Positions 1 to 12,226 of a stretch of 64,000 bases of DNA are shown here, piece after piece. The stretch is from Dryas octopetala. Lineage: Eukaryota > Streptophyta > Magnoliopsida > Rosales > Rosaceae. Within the stretch, counting starts at the first letter, position 1; each line of letters opens with the position of its first letter. The notes under the pieces are model-generated. The model was not told the origin of the DNA, made no database searches, and worked only from the letters and a program-made list of their open reading frames with translations. The stretch is from NCBI GenBank assembly GCA_963921425.1, contig OY992835.1:12772001-12836000 (forward strand). The letters run 5' to 3'. Both the position numbers and the translations under genes were made by a program.

Positions 1-157
1 TGTATTCACATGTTAAATACAGATTATTGGTCTCTCTTTTTTCTTGTTGCTATTGATTAATTTTGAAGAACCAAAATTTCAGTGGTGAGCATTTATTCAC
101 ACATTCTAACATTTAACGTCAGATCGAGTTTGAATCAGTTTTCTTTTTCTTTGGATT

Positions 158-194
<37 letters not shown>

Positions 195-1325
195 CTTCAA
201 AGCCAAATTAAGCAATAATAATATTGGAACTTGGTGGAGTCTTGTGCATGTGGAAATGAAACCTTTAATTTCTTTTAAATGGTATAAATTACTTTCACTA
301 AATTGGATGTGAGAAAGCATATAATTCCCTGATCTGGACAACCCAAACGAAAAGATATGGAAAGTGAAGAAGAAGAAGAAAAAAAGACTACAAAATTGAA
401 AGTATAAAGCATGATATAGAAATTTGGTGTTCATTATCCAATGGACAAGACATTGTGGAAAGCTTTTTGTCTGGCCTCTACGTACTCCCTGGTCATATTA
501 TAAGTTTCAACATGAATCACAAAACAGAATATAAACATGGGTCACAATAGATTATATTATATAGTAAGAAATTAAAACCTTTGGTAAATTGCCCATCCAT
601 ATATAATCCAGCAAAAAACTAGCACACCCAATTTGGGAATTATTGTCTAGTACTCTCAAAGTCATTATTGAATGGAATATTTGTAATATGGGAATCGATG
701 TCTAGACTCAAAGGCCAGTACGTGTTGTTATTATTATTTTTTGTTAGTATGAGCAAAGTTTTTGGTGCAGCACCTATCATACACTTTGAGCTAGATTTCA
801 TTATTGAGCCACAATTGCACGAATGACAATATAAAGTCTTTGCCACAATGGGTTGTCATGTGATTCTCCAAAATTATACCCATTGGGTTTTCTGCATGTG
901 TATGAAGCAGACAACAACTACCATTCAGTCAATTTTTGTGGCAACAGTGACGTGCAATTATGTTATTGTCCCATTATGGAGTGTGTGTAACACAGTCTGT
1001 GTGTGTGTATAGGCCGGTTTCTCCAAGAAATGTGCGCACTGATCAGATGCAGCCAAATCATATGAACAATTGCATACTAGCTCGGAGCCTTTTTTGATAT
1101 TTGATGATTGATTCCCTCTCTCCTGCAGAAACATTCTCATTGTTTTCTCACTTGCTTTTTCTAACCTGATAATAGATTAGACAGCTTTGTTATCCTTCCA
1201 GCTTAGATCCACTGATTTCTAAAAGCCTCACTTTTGACCCACATTAAAAAAGAATAAAAAAAAAACAAAACAAAATAAATGAGACCCTTACATGTTAGAG
1301 ATTTCTAAAAAAATATATATATATG
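1..1325. other. Intergenic, no gene seen
   Basis: AT-rich sequence with a run of about 27 A residues near 166-192. The short open frames here are low-complexity or lack recognisable domains. I see no RNA gene. Confidence 0.6.
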
Positions 1326-1726
1326 CAGGCTTCTTCTATTGAGGTATACCTCAACTTATTTATGTTGAGGTATACCATGTTAGGGCCCATACGAACCGTT
1401 TTGTGTTGATCTGAACCATTCATTTTTTACATCTCCATTGATAGATCATCCTTGCAAAAAATTAGCCAAATCGGAAATCATTTGTTTATCTAACTTTGAT
1501 CAAATAAATGGACGAACCAAATATTTTTGATGAAACCGTCCATTTGTTTTATCAAAGTTAGATAGGCAAATGATTTCCGATTTGACTAATTTTTTGCAAG
1601 GATGATCTATCGATGAAGATGATCCTTGCGAACGGTTCGGATCGACACAAAACGACTCGTGTGAGCCCCAACAAGATCATACCTCAACATAAATAAGTTG
1701 AGGTATACCTCAATAGAAGAAGCCTC
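1326..1726. mobile_element. 401-bp foldback MITE, copy 1
   Basis: This non-autonomous element is almost entirely an inverted repeat. Its ends read CAGGCTTCTTCTATTGAGG and the complement, and it is flanked by a perfect 10-bp direct repeat, TATATATATG (1316-1325 and 1727-1736). Each arm carries the perfect palindrome TTGAGGTATACCTCAA. A second palindromic core around 1490-1580 is built on the arms CAAATCGGAAATCATTTG and its complement. Copies 2 and 3 lie at 5521 and 63389. A 9-11 bp TSD with long terminal inverted repeats (TIRs) points to a Mutator-derived MITE; that class assignment is inference. Confidence 0.85.
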
Positions 1727-1736
1727 TATATATATG

Positions 1737-4718
1737 ATTGATGTGCATATATTATTCAAATTGGTTGGTGGGTGCATTGCTTTAGAAAAAATAAGTTTGA
1801 TTTAACAGTTGCAAATTTTGGGTATTCAGTTATATTCAATCGATGTATCTGTCCACCATGTGGCTGTTATGCCACTTCTTCACTTTGGATCAAATAGGTG
1901 TTTTGGCACCCATTGGAATCTATAAAAACTTTGAATTATATATATGTGAAAATCAATCTCTCTCTAACTCTTATTATTTATATATCATACAATTTCCTTG
2001 TTAGAAATTTCTCAGAGAATTTCAATTTTTGCTAATTAAACTCTATAATTTCAATCTTTGTTGTATCCTGGAAGTGTTTTGTCTAAAATTTATTAGCAAA
2101 CTCTATCGAGTGGGGGCAATTATCACTTTAAGAAAAACGTTCTAACGTGCCTCAAAGTTCAATTTCTGTCTATTCTCGATTAATTTGGTACTAACATTAC
2201 ATTAATCAAATTTCTTGTTTTATATCTAACTATTACGAAGTGACTGATATGGTTATTGTGCGATAAATATTAAGCAGTGTATATAAGACACCTTTAATTA
2301 GTTTTTTTTGCTTAATTAACACGTATACCTTTAATTAATTTATGAGGCATATATATATATATATATAGTGTTAAAGATTCAATTTAATAGATGAAGTAAG
2401 CTTTCAGTGATCAATACTTAATTACTCTACTGTAATTAAGAGTTCAATTCTCGTTCTTCTATTTTTGAAAAAAAAAAAAAAGTATTAACTATTAACAATG
2501 AATAAATGAAGGTGATCGATGAGTGAAACTACCTGAAAGGACGATGCATGTCTAACATATCTAAAGTATGGTGGAATATTACAATTTAATATTTTACCTG
2601 GGAAAATTAATAAAACATACATTTTTTTCTTGCAAACCGGTTAAACAAAGTTTAGCCATGAATAATTGCAAGCATACATATAAAATTAAGGTGCACAAAA
2701 GCAAATGAGTATATATGATGATAATCATCCATTGGAAAGTGTTATTATTGCAATAATAATGCTCAACATGATTAATTTGCAATATATGATCTTCATAGAG
2801 ATTTTAGCTTCATATTTTGAAGGTAGAGTGATGAGTAAAGAAAAGTGCTTTCGGACGCCCCTAACAGTCAAGATGGAAATGCATTTTGATCCGTTACTTT
2901 TGGAGTGTGGTTGTGGAACTCTTTCAAGCTAATAAACAAGGGTCATGCAGTTTCCAACAGTGTGGACCCACATGTCATTTTGTTTAAACTTTACCACGTC
3001 AAAGCCACGTAAAATTATGATTTGATTCCATCAGGCCAGATTATGCAATGCGATTAGAGAGATTTAATCTGTCAAACATTGGCTCTTATTGTCATAAAGA
3101 CGTTTTCGATCAATATAGAATCTAGAAAAACCATGTACATGTACTTATGGGGTTTGGTTGTGAGAATGGAATGGCAATAGGATATAATAGATATAATGGC
3201 AAAGATAATAAAATTGAATATATTATTTAGTTGAAAATTAAGAGGTTGAAAATGAGTAAATGAGTCTCGAGCCTCGAGGTTCGAGTCCACATATATAGGG
3301 TCTTGGGTTCGGGTTCGAGGTTTGGGGCTCTATTGAGGCTCAAGGAGGTATGATGCTTGAGAGATCGAAGTATGGAGCCTCGATGGGCCAGAGTTTGATG
3401 CTCGAAGTATGGAGCCTCGAGGATCAAAAGTCTAGACATGAATCCTACGCTTGAGTGAATCTCTTGGAATGGAATGGTCCTTCCTGATCACCCTTAAATT
3501 GTGAATTTCCATTTCACTATTTTGGGGACACAAGAATGCGCGCTCTTGTCCAAACTATATGTGATAACCATACATCTAAGTTTCATTCTAATGAAACCAA
3601 CAATTCCTTTAATTAAGAAGGTAAAATATGAAATTCTTTTTTGTATTCTATTCTATCTTACAACTTGGGCAACTTAAGGGTTTAAATTTGAAATACCTTT
3701 TGAATACTGATGTACTGATTAAATTCTTGGATGCATTTTATAAGCTCCCGAAATGTCAACTTTCATCATGTAGTCCATAGATGCAAAGACATTTCCATTT
3801 AGAAAAAAAAAAATGAATGAATGATGGGGAAACAAGGATATATATGGTGAAGTGGGATATCTTTCCTCTCTATTTTATTTCCCACGCTGCATGTTATCAT
3901 TATTATTTATCCATCTGGAGAGATTGGAAGTGATTTTGTCCCCCACAGCCATATATGTCATCATTTTATCAACTTTTTTTTTTTTTTTTTTTGATTTTAT
4001 CAACTTCACTGAACTCAAAATATGGTAATAATAAAGTTAATTTCAAGAGTCGATCAGGAATTTTTTTTTTGGTATTTGATACTTATAGTTGATAAATTGA
4101 TCATACATGCTCTCATAGATGATGTGATTCATATTAATTAGTGGTATTGATAATAGTATATATACATTGTATGTTGGCATAAGAATTTACTTAAATTATA
4201 ACACGTGTACGTACAATTATTAAGAAAGAGAGAATAAAATTTAATATTTAAATATTAATAATTATACACATATTATAATATAAATGAGTTTGTCACCTCT
4301 TGATTAAAAAAAAACTTTGTAACATCACGTCATCAATCTTCTACAACATGTCATATTGAAGAGTCTAATTAATTATCATGCTTTTGTTTGTATATCCGGC
4401 ACCTCTAGCTTCAAATTTGATTATTCGATGTGTAATCTAAATTACCCCTCTGCACACAGATATATTGTAAGGAAAAAGGAAGAAGGTGTTAAGTTAACTT
4501 TTTTGTTTTTGTTTTTGACATTGCTATATTCACCAAATTTTGTTCACTAATTAAATGATGTCATGGCCTATATATTATGAGGAAAACTTGGGTGTGACTT
4601 TTAACCATGTCAGTATGGAAACCTAAGTGTTTAAAAAATAGATTTCATTTTCAATATATACACGTCATGCATTGTGAATGAAAGATATTTAATACATGTG
4701 AGTTCTTATGAATGGTTG
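1737..4718. other. Intergenic, no gene seen
   Basis: AT-rich sequence with no open frame resembling a known protein. A stretch near 3250-3430 repeats the words TCGAGG, GGAGCCTCGA and GTTCGAG several times, a small degenerate repeat cluster of unknown origin. Homopolymer and AT runs occur near 2345, 2470 and 3970. Confidence 0.5.
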
Positions 4719-4726
4719 GATCCACC

Positions 4727-6477
4727 TAGGGTGTGTTTCGGCCGGATCGGATCGGAAATAAGGTGTTCCAATTCCAATTCAAAAAATTTTGGAATGGAAT
4801 TTATGTTCCAATTTCCATTCCAAAAAATCGGAATTTCAACATCTCATTCCGATTCGGAACTTTCGGATTTCTCGGAATTTTTGAAATTTTTCGGAATATA
4901 ACATTTTCGGAACTTTCGGATAAACATTTGAAATTTTCGAATAAAAAATCGGAATTTTCACATTTTCATAATATTTTTTAGAACATGTTCGGATTTTTTT
5001 TTAAATAATGATGAAATTAACAAACAAAAAAAATTAAAAGACAATAGATTATGATGCATTCCAATATTTATATTAAAATGTAATTAAAATATATGTCCAA
5101 TTTAAAAAGAAAATTTAAAATATTAATTTAAATAACATTTAGAACCATATCATCCCATACCATTACCATAAAAAAAATCTAGAAAAGAAGGGAAAAAAAA
5201 AAGATGCAATCTAGCAGGGTTTTTATTGCTAAATTATGTATGTTATAAGAGAAATAAATTATGTATGATATATATATATATTGTGTATGTTTAATGGTAT
5301 ATATTATATATTATAACATACATAATATATAAGAGAAATAAATGTCACTATGAATGTATAATAGGCTTAATAGCACATATCTTAGAGGTGGGGGATTAAT
5401 CTTTAGAGCTCATCCAACATTGTTAGAATAAATGTCACTAGTAGATACATGTTACTCACACACACACATATATATATATATCATGTTACTCATATATATA
5501 TATATGTGTATATAAATACACAGGCTCCTTCTGTTGAGGTATACCTCAACTTATTTATGTTGAGGTATATCCTGTTGGGGCGTACACGAGTCTTTTTGTG
5601 TCAATCCGAACCGTTCATTTTTTACATCTCCATAAATAGATCATCCTTGCAAAAAATTAGCCAAATCGGAAATCATTTGCCTATCTAACTTTGATCAAAT
5701 AAATGGACGAACCAAATATTTTCGATGAAACCATCTATTTGTTTTATCAAAGTTAGATAGGCAAATGATTTCCGATTTGGCTAATTTTTTGCAAGGATGA
5801 TCTATCAATGAAGATTATCCTTGCGAACGGTTCGGATCGACACAAAACGACTCGTGTGAGCTCCAACAAGGTCATACCTCAACATAAATAAGTTGAGGTA
5901 TACCTCAACAGAAGGAGCCTGTATAAATACATGTTACTCAAATAATATATATATCATGTTTGAAATTTTGAATATAATAAGCTTAAATATTTAGTAATTA
6001 GTAATTACAATTGGTGGGATATTCCAGTTGGAACAACTGTAGAATTGCCTCATATCTTCAATTCCTCTCCCTAATAAAAAAAAATAGTAATTACATGTAT
6101 GGAAAAATGTGGGTGTTTGTGTTATCAACTTACCATTTATGTTATTATGATACACATATATTTATAATGTATATATGTTTATATTAATAGTATTAGTCAT
6201 CTTTTTTAAAATATATGTTATATGTATCATACTAAATAAATGATAAAATATATAATATGGAATAAATTGGCATAATTTCGGAAATATCAGATTGGAATGC
6301 CTTCGGAATATTTCGGAATTTTTTGGATCGGAATCGGAATTTACATAAACATTCCAATTCCAATTCAATTTTTTTCAGAATTTTCGGATTTCGGCATTTT
6401 CGGATTCGGAATAAAATTGGAAATTTTCGGATAGGAATCGGTCGGATTCGGATTTTCCAATCCAAATCACACCCCTA
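4727..6477. mobile_element. Non-autonomous hAT-like transposon
   Basis: The ends read TAGGGTGTG and CACACCCCTA, so the TIR is close to TAGGGGTGTG, which is typical of hAT elements. They are flanked by a perfect 8-bp duplication GATCCACC (4719-4726 and 6478-6485), the hAT hallmark. The 1751-bp interior has no transposase; it is AT-rich, with many copies of TCGGAAT-like words near both ends that could be subterminal binding motifs. The 401-bp foldback MITE copy 2 is inserted inside it, so the hAT is the older insertion. Confidence 0.8.
5521..5921. mobile_element. 401-bp foldback MITE, copy 2 (nested)
   Basis: Same family and exactly the same length as copy 1. The ends read CAGGCTCCTTCTGTTGAGG and its complement, with a perfect 10-bp TSD TATAAATACA (5511-5520 and 5922-5931). 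It is inserted in the hAT-like element 4727-6477. It has the same arm palindrome and the same central palindromic core as copy 1. The perfect TSD and well-matched arms suggest a fairly recent insertion. Confidence 0.88.
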
Positions 6478-6756
6478 GATCCACCATATCAACATAATGA
6501 AGTGATATAAATATCCTAATCAAGTTTTCTCCCTTCTCTAGACCTCTTATAATTCTAACAAGTAAGATACAGATATATAAAATTTAGTGAGGGAGCATTA
6601 ATATTGTGTCTATTAACTGTGTAATTAATTTCTATAATGAAAATAAATTTATTCATAGAATATATGATTAGATTGAAAATAAACTCAATACCCTCCAATG
6701 TGATTTTTTTTCTTTTTTTTTTAAAGAAAAGCAATAAAGCAGTTAAATTAAATTAA

Positions 6757-7594
6757 GGGGGGGGCTGTTCAGACCACCCAAACCTGCTAAATTGACCACC
6801 CTATTCAAATTTTATTCCTTTTTGCCCATTTTGCCCCTGCATAAAAAAAAAACCCACCCCTCCAATTTCGGCCGGCCACCTCTCCCCGCCGCCGGCGCAA
6901 CCCACCCCACCCCCTCCCCATGGCCGGCGCGACCCCCCCTCCCCACCGCCGGCGCGACCCACCCCTCCCCATGGCCGGCGCGACCCCCCCTCCCCTGGCC
7001 CGATCTCCTCTCTCTCTTCCCTCTCTCTGCCATCTTCTCTCTCTCCCCTCTGTCTGCCTCCCTCCCTCACCGGACCACCATGGGTGGCCGGCGCAACCCC
7101 ACAGACCTCCAGATCGGGGGTGGGGGATGGGTGCGACGGGGGCTGGGGCTGGGGGGTGCGACGGGGGCTGGGCTTGGGGTGAGGGGGTGCGGGCGGGCTG
7201 GGGAGGGGTGCGACGGGGGCTGGGCTTGGGGTGAGGGGGTGCAGGCGGGCTGGGGATGGGTGCGACGGCGGCGGGGCTTGGGGTGAGAGGGTGCGGGCGG
7301 GCTAGGGAGGGGCTGGCTGGGTAGGGGTGGGCTGGCTGGGGGCGGGCTGGGGAGGGGAGGGGATGGGTGGGGGAGTGGTGGCTGGGTGGGGGAGGAGGAG
7401 AGGAGGGGAGATGCGGTGGGGAGGGGTGGGGTCGCGCCGGCGGTGGAGAGGGGGTGGGGTTGCGCCGGCGGCGGAGAGGGGTGGCTGGCCAAAATCTGGA
7501 AAATGGGCATGCAGGGGCAAAATGGGCAAAAATGGGCAAAATTTTAGGGGGGTGGTCAACTCAGCACAATAGGGTGGTCTGAATAGCCCCCCCC
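6757..7594. mobile_element. GC-rich MULE-like element
   Basis: The ends are inverted: GGGGGGGGCTGTTCAGACCA on the left, and AGGGTGGTCTGAATAGC followed by a C run on the right. They are flanked by a perfect 9-bp TSD TTAAATTAA (6748-6756 and 7595-7603). The 838-bp interior is extremely GC-rich and strand-biased, with tandem GGGGCTGGG and GCGACGGGGG words and repeated GCCGGCGCGACC boxes, in sharp contrast to the AT-rich surroundings. Its long open frames are low-complexity (Pro/Arg/Gly) and are not credible genes. A 9-bp TSD suggests the Mutator superfamily; a Pack-MULE origin for the interior is possible but unproven. It resembles the element at 59762. Confidence 0.78.
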
Positions 7595-7603
7595 TTAAAT
7601 TAA

Positions 7604-8125
7604 TCATGGTTTACGGAATCGCATGTGTCCAATTAAATTAATCATGAGAGAGGCAATCATATGATATTGATTAGCCCTATATAAAACTCTCTAATTATTT
7701 ATGACAATTTTATATTATAGTTGACTTGGATTAGTTTATCTTGGCCAAAAAAAGAATTGGATTCGTTTATCATTGGATTTAGATACCTAGAATGAATATT
7801 AAGTGAGTCATGCAATTCCTCCAAAGGCTTTGTATTGGGGGCAAAACTTCCCAAAAAGCCAAAACATTTTCAACCCCATTTCCTATTTCTTCTAGAAAAG
7901 AACATATGTAGAACCAACCAATCAAGTTCTCTCTCTCTCTCTCTCTCTCTCAACATGGGCATGCATGAAATATATGTTCCCTTCTTTATTCTACTCCATT
8001 CCCATCCCTTCACATGGACAACCATGTTATCCTCAAATATAGAGAAGTGCCTCCATATGCATGTAATTAGCATGCACATGGTTCTATAGCTACCTCCTTT
8101 TATGATGTCGACCAGAATATGGTGC

Positions 8126-8182
<57 letters not shown>

Positions 8183-9153
8183 GTATTAGAAATATGAACC
8201 TGCAGGTACTTGTTTCCCTTGTAGTTTAGTTCTTTGTTCATTTTGTCGATCTCACCCAATCCTTCACATGAGCAACCATTTTATCCAAATAATTTGTCGC
8301 AATATGCATGATTGTTAGTATGCACATGGTTTTAGCTGCCCTTTCACATGACATGAGCTATATATATGTTATGGAACATATTGGAACGTACGATATCTGC
8401 CATATTATACCATGTAGATGATCATGCCACTGTCTTCATTAATTCTTCCGGGCCTCTCTTTGATCATTTTCAAATTTTGCCCCAACAATTATTTTGATTT
8501 CCTAAGGTACGTATTTGAATGCATTTTGCAATGTTAGTCCTAATCATTTGACACTCTATGACAAAAATAATAATTAATATTCGGATCATTAAATTTGTTC
8601 ATTAAATAATGTGTCAGCATACAAGTCAATATCTTGTTTTTTTTTATAAATATAATTAAAGTTTAAAATGGGCCTATATTTGAATAATATATACTGTCAT
8701 ATTATTTGATGAATGAAATATCGTAAATAAATTTGGTGAGTGTAACAATATTTCTAGGCTAAATAAACAAAACGACCAAGCCATGTCATGCATGTAACAT
8801 CATGTCTATGCTTAATTCACTCATTGACACATCTCATGGGTCATGACATGCTCTTTTTCTTTGTCAACAGCTCATGCAAGTGGATTCAAGTTATTTTAGG
8901 GCTGTGGATTGTCCTTTGGAAGGCACTTGAATGCCTCAATTTATTTATATGCCTAAAGTAGTCGACTAGTCCTAAGCCCATTGAACCTTAGAAGTAGAGT
9001 AATGTTTGGGCTCGCGCTTATTTTGGTGGGCTTAAGCTTATTTTAGCCGAGACTTGTCCGTTAACCGGCCAATTTTTATATAACGGGCTTGCGCTGATTT
9101 TGGTGGGTTTATGCATTGGCTCATTGAACCAAAGAAGATCAACGTTTGGAGCA
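7604..9153. other. Intergenic, with CT microsatellites
   Basis: No gene is recognisable. It contains two CT tracts, about 7928-7951 and 8131-8181 (about 25 TC units). Similar phrases around the two tracts (ACATGGACAACCAT near 8011 and ACATGAGCAACCATTTTATC near 8266) suggest an old local duplication. Confidence 0.55.
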
Positions 9154-9162
9154 ATTAAGAAA

Positions 9163-10232
9163 GAGTGCTGCTATTTGCACATTTTTTTTTTTTTTTTTTG
9201 CACACATTTTTCTCTTACACACCTTTATGGTGCGTTTGGATGAAGTAGTTTGTAAACATAAGGAATTCACAAATGACGGAATTTAAAATGATGTGATTTA
9301 AAATTCTAGAATATGTAGATTCTTTTGTTTGGATAACATGTAAACATAATAGAGTTTAAATACGGAATTTATGGTAGTTTTAATTTTTAATGCATCAATT
9401 CAAAAGAGTGATGGTGGCAACAATAAAAATGATGTTTATGGTGAGTTGACCATATTGGTAGGGGTGATGGCCCACAAGCGGTAGGAGAAATGGTGGTGGC
9501 TAAAATTGGGGTGTCGGCGGTGGCGGTGGTGGTGGTGGTGTCGGCAATGGCGGTGATGGTGGTGGCGGCGGTGACTGTGATGGTGGTGGTGGTGGTGGTG
9601 ATGGTGATGGTGATGGTGGTAGTAGCGGCGACGGTGGTGTGCGGTCTCGGTGTTGGAGGTGGTGGTGGTGTCGGCAATGGCGGTGATGGTGGTGGCGGCG
9701 GTGACTGTAATGGTGGTGGTGGTGGTGGTGGTGGTGGTGACGGTGATGGTGATGGTGGTAGTAGCGGCGACGGTGGTGCACGGTCTCGGTGTTGGAGGGG
9801 GTGGTGGTGGTGGCGGCAGCGGCAGCAGGGGTGGTGGCGGGGGTGGCGGGGGTGGTGGTGTTAGTGGTGGTGACGTTGGCGGTAGTGGTGGTAGTGTCGA
9901 CATGGTCGACATGACCTTTTTTTCTTTTGTAAAAATTGAAATTTTGAAAATGACACCAATTTAGGTGGAATTTAAAGTTGGAATTTACAGCCTTTAAATC
10001 TCAAGTTTTTTTCTACCTAGAATTTACAAAATTCTGTATTTATTGACCAAAATAAGGAAATTAGAGCATGTAATTTCTTAAATGCTGAGTTTTGTTTAAA
10101 TTCCGAGTTTTTTTCCTCCATCCAAACACACCATTATTTTTTTTTTACAATTTAAAATTTCTCTTTTAACACACCCCTCCAATTACCCTAATATCGTCAT
10201 TTTATCTAACACACCTCATCATATCAAAAAAA

Positions 10233-10269
<37 letters not shown>

Positions 10270-10611
10270 AGCCCCTCTCTCTCTCTCCTCTCCCCAACAA
10301 CACCAAAAATTAAAAGTCCTTTAGTTCACCCCCAACACCCATCCTAACACATTTTTTGTATGTTTTAGATGATTTGCAGTGTGAGTTTCCTAGAGTTTAG
10401 GATTTAATTTTCGGGTGAGAGATTGTTAATGTCGCAGGTAACTTCCGAAATTTTTTTCTTCATTCGGCAGTCACCAGTCGAACATGACTGAAAGTGTTCC
10501 ACGATGTACTTCCGAACAGTTTCATTGATGTTCGGCACTGTACTTTAGAACCAGCTACAATTTTTTAATTTTTTAATTTTTTATAGTTTTTGGCTTTTTG
10601 CTTGGGCGAGT

Positions 10612-10662
<51 letters not shown>

Positions 10663-11342
10663 GGGTGGTGGCTGATCTTGAAGGGGTGGTGTGGCTGGGT
10701 TGGTGTGAGCAGAAAGGCACGCGGGTGGCTTCGACGGTGCTGAGTGCAGGTGGCTTCGACGGTGCTATGCACGAGTGGCTTTGATGGTGCTGGACGCGGT
10801 GGCTGGAAGGTGCTGCGCACGGCGGTGCCAATATTTTAATGCATATTGCTGATTATTTCTAAGATTTTCATTATTATAAACATTTGAAACCTTTCAGGAA
10901 GCATGAATGGTTTTTTGTTTTTGGGTGTTGATAAAGCTGCATTTTAATAATCTGGTAATACCAAGCTCTGCAGTGGCTCCCCTATTATTATCTTTGATTT
11001 AGTTCATGTATTGATTCTATCCTTACTTGATTTCCTTTTTAGCCGAATACTTGATTTGGTTATATTGCTATATATTATTCTTCTTTCCTATCAATTCAGT
11101 TGTATTCAGTCTCCGGTCTTGACGAGACGAGGCCGGGGTGGGGTGGGGTAGTCGCAGTCAGAGACTGAAAGGGAGAGAGGGTTGGGCAAGGCACAGTTGG
11201 AAGGGAAGGAAGAGAGAAGATGAGGTGTGATGGGGAGGGCTTTAGGGTTTTTTCATAACGTGATAAATCTATAAAATCACTAATTAAGTAATGAGAAGTG
11301 TGTAAAAAGAAAAAAAAAAAAAGGTGTGTAAATAACAACACT
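9163..11342. mobile_element. MULE-like element with a nested transposon
   Basis: The left end GAGTGCTGCTATTTGCACA and the right end, whose complement reads GAGTGTTGTTATTTACACA, form imperfect TIRs. The flanks ATTAAGAAA (9154-9162) and TTTAAAAAA (11343-11351) are a degraded possible 9-bp TSD (7 of 9). The same TIR type bounds the element at 58510-59256. The interior holds a nested element (9228-10133), a CA repeat (about 10237-10267) and a GA repeat (about 10614-10659), and no transposase. Its GA-adjacent open frames are low-complexity and are not called as genes. Confidence 0.6.
9228..10133. mobile_element. Nested TIR element with TTA target duplication
   Basis: The ends TGGTGCGTTTGGATG and CATCCAAACACACCA are inverted repeats flanked by TTA (9225-9227 and 10134-10136), which would fit PIF/Harbinger-like target duplication. 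The subterminal sequences are also complementary in part (for example the TAAATTC- and GGAATTTA-like words). The centre, 9515-9890, is a GGT/GGC trinucleotide repeat that produces long but meaningless Val/Gly, His and Pro/Thr frames on both strands. No transposase is present. Confidence 0.6.
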
Positions 11343-11351
11343 CTTTAAAAA

Positions 11352-12006
11352 AGTACATATAACATTTTTGGTATACGAGCTTTTTTTGCCCGAAATCACA
11401 TTAGGTTTTCTTGGTTTTAATTTTTTTTAATTTTGTCTTTGTGTTTAATGGTGTATGCAATCTTAGGAAATTTTTAATAAAATTTTAATTTTCAATTTTG
11501 GGATAAATTATCCATTTATTTTTATAAAAATTTTGTTGGGGGATTAAAAAACCATTTTTTGGGTTTTCTAAATCTAATTTTAATTTTTGTATTTATTTGC
11601 TAAAAAAATTGAGGTTCAAAATTTTTTAAGGGTTTGATCGATAAGTTTGGGATTATTTTTGAATTCTTGTTTGAAAATCAAATTCAAGGGTACATACATG
11701 ATTAATGGTCATTCTTGAATAAAAATTAATAGTTTAAACAAGTTATTAATTTCGATTTGAAAAAGATTTTCATGTTGGGTGCAAAATGTTCTATGATTAC
11801 GAACAACATAAACACAAGGACCAAAATAAGAAAATTAAAACCATGATGACCAAATGTGATTTCGGGCCACAAGGAACAAAATTGTAGTTTACCATTTTTA
11901 AAAGCATCCTAATACAATTTTCATCATAATACAAGATAATTCTATATTTTTTTTCTTCCGAGAGACATACTATATATATATTTTTATCTCAGAGACAGTA
12001 CTATAA
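11352..12006. other. Intergenic, no gene seen
   Basis: AT-rich sequence with many T runs. No open frame, repeat boundary or RNA gene could be supported. Confidence 0.5.
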
Positions 12007-12015
12007 TTATCTAAT

Positions 12016-12217
12016 GAATAATACTATACTTACCACATTTCTTATACCACATTCTTATACCATCTCACGTGTCATTACTTTATTGGACAAAGTTTTTCTT
12101 TTTCTTTTTGGGTTTTTATTTTTATTTTTTAGTATCCAATGTATGAATGCCATGTAAGTTGCCACATAAGGTGGTATGAAATTATGGTATAAAAATATGG
12201 TATATCTAGCACTACTG
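12016..12217. mobile_element. 202-bp MULE-like MITE, family B copy 1
   Basis: The ends read GAATAATACTA and, on the complement, CAGTAGTGCTA. They are flanked by a perfect 9-bp TSD TTATCTAAT (12007-12015 and 12218-12226). The interior shares long stretches, such as AGTATCCAATGTATGAATGC and TTATGGTATAAAAAT, with the copy at 33841-34031. Confidence 0.8.
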
Positions 12218-12226
12218 TTATCTAAT

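Noticed and set aside
3270-3320. GGTTCGAGTCC resembling a tRNA/SINE B box
   Set aside because: No A box, acceptor stem or poly-A tail at proper spacing; it belongs to a degenerate TCGAGG repeat cluster.
6805-7539. 244-codon minus-strand Pro/His-rich open frame (and overlapping frames on both strands)
   Set aside because: Lies wholly inside the GC-rich MULE-like element; composition is low-complexity, open in several frames at once, and has no domain.
9436-9912. Long His/Pro/Thr or Val/Gly open frames on both strands
   Set aside because: By-products of the GGT/GGC trinucleotide repeat inside the element 9228-10133.
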